Of a DNA stretch of 16,070 nt, positions 13,865 to 16,070 are shown piece by piece. The notes under the pieces are model-generated. The model did not search any database and was not told where the DNA came from. It worked only from the letters and a program-made list of their open reading frames with translations. How positions within the stretch are numbered: the stretch's first letter is position 1; each line of letters opens with the position of its first letter. This stretch comes from an uncultured beta proteobacterium (GTDB taxonomy: Bacteria; Pseudomonadota; Gammaproteobacteria; Burkholderiales; Burkholderiaceae), in NCBI GenBank assembly GCA_903930665.1, contig CAIYZI010000679.1, positions 1-16,070 on the forward strand. The letters run 5' to 3'. Both the position numbers and the translations under genes were made by a program.

Positions 13865-15118
13865 ATGGCTACAATAATTTATTGGTTTAGAAATGATTTG
13901 CGTCTCAATGATAATCCTGCATTTACGCAGGCTTGCAAGGATGGTGATCATCTATTGCCAATATATCTTCACCAAAAAATCCTTGAGGAAATAACCCCCT
14001 GGGGATTTCCGAGGGTTGCAAATCATCGCAGGTATTTTCTACAAGAATCTTTAGAAGATCTCAGAGGTCAATTAAAAAGGCTTGGATCGAACTTAGTCGA
14101 GCTAAGTGGCGATCCAGAGGAGATATTTTCATTGCTTGGAAAGCAGTTTCAAACAAATATCCTTTACTGTGAGCAAATTCAAGCGCCTGAAGAGTTGGAG
14201 CAGGTGGCCGCACTTACGAGGCTGGGTTTTGATGTGCGGCTGTACTGGCAGTCCAGCATGCTTGATCCGAAAAGCTTACCCTTTGATTTAAAACAAATGC
14301 CCAAGATTTTTACCCCATTTCGGCAAGAAATAGAGCGAAAGGGAGTTAGGTATGCAAACCCACTTGAAGCATTGATATCCATTCCACCGTTGCCTGCGCA
14401 AGGTATTGATGCTATCCAAGAGCAGGTGCTCCCGGCCCTTAAAAACAGGGGTGTTTTTAAGGGCGGTGAAACCGCTGCCCTTGCCCATATCGCTCAGTAT
14501 TTTGAGCGTAAGCTCCCTTATACCTACAAGTTAACGCGTAATCAGCTGATTGGCTTGGATTACTCAAGTAAGTTTTCTGTATGGCTGGCGCAGGGAAATT
14601 GTTCCGCAAGAACAATTGCAAAAAAATTAGATTTATATGAAGAGCAGTACGGGGCTAACGATGGAACTTATTGGCTTTGGTTTGAGCTCCTTTGGAGGGA
14701 TTATTTCCGATTTTTACCTTTTAGATATGGCAAAAAACTGTATAGCTCAAAAGGTCTAAGCGATAAGCCGGCCAATCTATTTGATCTCGAAAAGTTTCGG
14801 CAGTGGAGCACTGCAAATACTGGGGAGAAATTGGTAGATGCCGGAATGCGTGAGCTGAGTCTTACAGGCTACCTATCTAATCGTATGCGTCAGATTGTTG
14901 CCAGTTACTGGATTTACGATATGAGGGGTGACTGGCAAGCTGGGGCAGCCTGGTTTGAATCCCAACTGATAGACTATGACGTTTATAGCAATCAAGGAAA
15001 TTGGCTTTATATCGCTGGATGTGGCACGGATCCTAGGGGCGGACGAGCATTCAACATTAAAAAGCAGACCGAGGATCATGATCCCAATGGCGATTATCAG
15101 AAGATGTGGTTAAGCTAG
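13865..15118 (+). CDS. Cryptochrome/photolyase, DASH type
   Basis: A 417-residue flavoprotein of the photolyase/cryptochrome family. The N-terminal antenna-binding domain starts IIYWFRNDLRLNDNPAF (4-20). The C-terminal FAD domain includes LPYTYKLTRNQLIGLDYSSKFSVWLAQGN, the WLWFELLWRDYFRF segment and the signature TGYLSNRMRQIVASYW. It ends with LIDYDVYSNQGNWLYIAGCGTDPRGGRAFNI and KQTEDHDPNGDYQKMW, the pattern of Cry-DASH. Family members repair cyclobutane pyrimidine dimers, chiefly in single-stranded DNA, using blue light and reduced FAD; some bind RNA. The length is shorter than plant Cry-DASH and typical of bacteria. The ATG 13865 has no clear Shine-Dalgarno. It sits in a DNA-repair neighbourhood with the AlkB-like gene and converges with the aminotransferase gene 25 bases beyond. 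Confidence 0.9.
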   Translation: MATIIYWFRNDLRLNDNPAFTQACKDGDHLLPIYLHQKILEEITPWGFPRVANHRRYFLQESLEDLRGQLKRLGSNLVELSGDPEEIFSLLGKQFQTNILYCEQIQAPEELEQVAALTRLGFDVRLYWQSSMLDPKSLPFDLKQMPKIFTPFRQEIERKGVRYANPLEALISIPPLPAQGIDAIQEQVLPALKNRGVFKGGETAALAHIAQYFERKLPYTYKLTRNQLIGLDYSSKFSVWLAQGNCSARTIAKKLDLYEEQYGANDGTYWLWFELLWRDYFRFLPFRYGKKLYSSKGLSDKPANLFDLEKFRQWSTANTGEKLVDAGMRELSLTGYLSNRMRQIVASYWIYDMRGDWQAGAAWFESQLIDYDVYSNQGNWLYIAGCGTDPRGGRAFNIKKQTEDHDPNGDYQKMWLS

Positions 15119-15143
15119 GCTTATCCAGACAACTTGCTATTGC

Positions 15144-16070
15144 TTATGTGCAGATAGCTTCAATAATATCTAGAGCCTGATTTAAGCGATCTCTTTGCGT
15201 TCCAAAATTCAGCCTAACAAATCTTTCTTGTCCAAATTGGCTGCCGGGGGAGGTTGCTAATCCGGCATCAAGCAAAAGTTGATACGGGTTTGAGTGATGA
15301 AGTTTGTCGCAATTAATCCAGGCTAGATAGCTGCCCTCCATCTTGGCAATGCTTAATGTATCGATCCCATTGATTCTGTTGTCAATCAGATCTCGGTTGA
15401 GTCTTAGATAATGAATCAACGCCTTTCTCCAAGGCTCGCCATCCTTGATAGCGGCCATAGTAGCGGTATAGGCAAATAGTGAGGGTGGGGCGAAGGTTTG
15501 ATGGAGCCCCACTTGAATGGCTTTGCGAAGCCTAGGATTTTCTGCAACCGCCCAAGCAAGACCAACCCCTGGAAAGTTAAATGTCTTATTGAGCGACATT
15601 AAGGTAACCGTTCTTTGAGAAACTTCTTTGCTGATACTTGCGAGGGGAATATGGCTTTTTTCTTCCTCCAGAACAAGTCCAGCATGGATTTCATCTGAGC
15701 AAATCCATAAATCATTTTGAATACAAAAATCACCAAATTCTGTCAATTCATCTTTGGTAAAGACGGTAGAGCCAGGATTTTGCGGATTGCAAAATAATGC
15801 TAGCTTAGTCTTGTTATTGACCAGCTTGGGTAATGCTTCATTTGGCAAAACCCAGCGCCGATCCTTTAATTGCAGAGGCATTTCCTGAAATTGTCTCTTG
15901 GATACGGTACAAGCCAGTTTCAAATGGTGATAGACGGGGCTGGGGATAATCACGCTTTCATCTGCTTGTGTCAGCTGTTGTACTGCTGTGTAAAGGCCTG
16001 ACACTACGCTCGGAAGGATCACAATCCAGTCTGGATCTACTGGCCATTGATATTGCTCTAATAAGTACTC
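15144..16070 (-). CDS. MalY/PatB-family PLP-dependent aminotransferase or C-S lyase, 5' truncated by window edge
   Basis: The frame stays open to the right edge (the residues before 16022 read EYLLEQYQWPVDPDWIV), so the gene starts outside the window and the internal GTG at 16022 is not its start. About 308 residues are visible. The fold type I marks are VVSGLYTAVQQLT, YHHLKLACTV, ALFCNPQNPGSTVFTKDEL, the PLP aspartate and turn in WICSDEIHAGLV, the Schiff-base lysine in SLNKTFNFPGVGLAW, and the C-terminal arginine in FVRLNFGTQ. This pattern fits MalY/PatB enzymes, which cleave cystathionine or cysteine conjugates, more than histidinol-phosphate transaminases. It is convergent with Cry-DASH. 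Confidence 0.88.
   Translation of the reverse strand, partial: EYLLEQYQWPVDPDWIVILPSVVSGLYTAVQQLTQADESVIIPSPVYHHLKLACTVSKRQFQEMPLQLKDRRWVLPNEALPKLVNNKTKLALFCNPQNPGSTVFTKDELTEFGDFCIQNDLWICSDEIHAGLVLEEEKSHIPLASISKEVSQRTVTLMSLNKTFNFPGVGLAWAVAENPRLRKAIQVGLHQTFAPPSLFAYTATMAAIKDGEPWRKALIHYLRLNRDLIDNRINGIDTLSIAKMEGSYLAWINCDKLHHSNPYQLLLDAGLATSPGSQFGQERFVRLNFGTQRDRLNQALDIIEAICT

Noticed and set aside
14179..14488. Minus-strand frames inside Cry-DASH
   Set aside because: They are antisense shadows of a well-supported gene.
1..16070. CRISPR array, phage genes or toxin-antitoxin pair
   Set aside because: No regularly spaced repeats, phage structural motifs or toxin/antitoxin-like overlapping pairs were found when reading the window.

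Overview
The window looks like chromosomal DNA from an AT-leaning betaproteobacterium, most likely Polynucleobacter or a close Burkholderiaceae relative. The basis is protein style: a DehII-type haloacid dehalogenase beside a YfcG-like GST and a DUF2461 protein, a proteobacterial Cry-DASH photolyase, an AlkB-like protein, a renalase-like FAD protein and a MalY/PatB aminotransferase. The moderate GC and the integrase remnants also fit. The genus is an inference; no rRNA or marker gene is present.

Layout. (1) 1-1640: an unassigned reading-frame tail at the left edge, then a minus-strand globin-coupled diguanylate cyclase. A perfect FNR-type box (TTGAT-N4-ATCAA) lies upstream, at the spacing expected of a class II FNR promoter. 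(2) 1642-2488: a decayed integration scar made of two hairpins, the N-terminal part of a tyrosine recombinase, and a tRNA-like 3' end with T-arm and CCA. (3) 2489-8792: a block of exported proteins, all on the + strand: an Ntn linear amide hydrolase, a chalcone-isomerase-like protein and two YtcJ/NfdA-type amidohydrolases. Gene-poor stretches with eroded reading frames separate them. (4) 8791-9096: a second, more decayed copy of the integrase-leader repeat, so the hydrolase block is bracketed by two copies in the same orientation. (5) 9160-11236: a compact + strand cluster of haloacid dehalogenase, GST and DUF2461, followed by a small CxxC...CxxC gene broken by a one-base frameshift in a T-run. 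(6) 11668-15118: a DNA-repair/redox locus. AlkB-like and FAD-oxidoreductase genes overlap on the minus strand. Divergent from them are two or three small + strand genes, one Cys-rich, and Cry-DASH. (7) 15144-16070: a minus-strand MalY/PatB aminotransferase that runs off the right edge.

How the parts relate. The cyclase probably couples oxygen (globin heme) to c-di-GMP, and the FNR box suggests that its transcription is also oxygen-controlled. The bracketed block looks like periplasmic scavenging of amides or other small substrates, possibly acquired by integration. The repair locus pairs an alkylation-repair-type dioxygenase, which lacks one iron ligand, with a light-dependent flavoprotein.

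The signals that deserve most attention are the FNR/globin-cyclase pairing, the repeated integrase leader with a hairpin preserved by compensating changes, the HxD to HxG change in AlkB, and the frameshifted zinc-ribbon gene. No CRISPR array, complete RNA gene or intact mobile element was seen.
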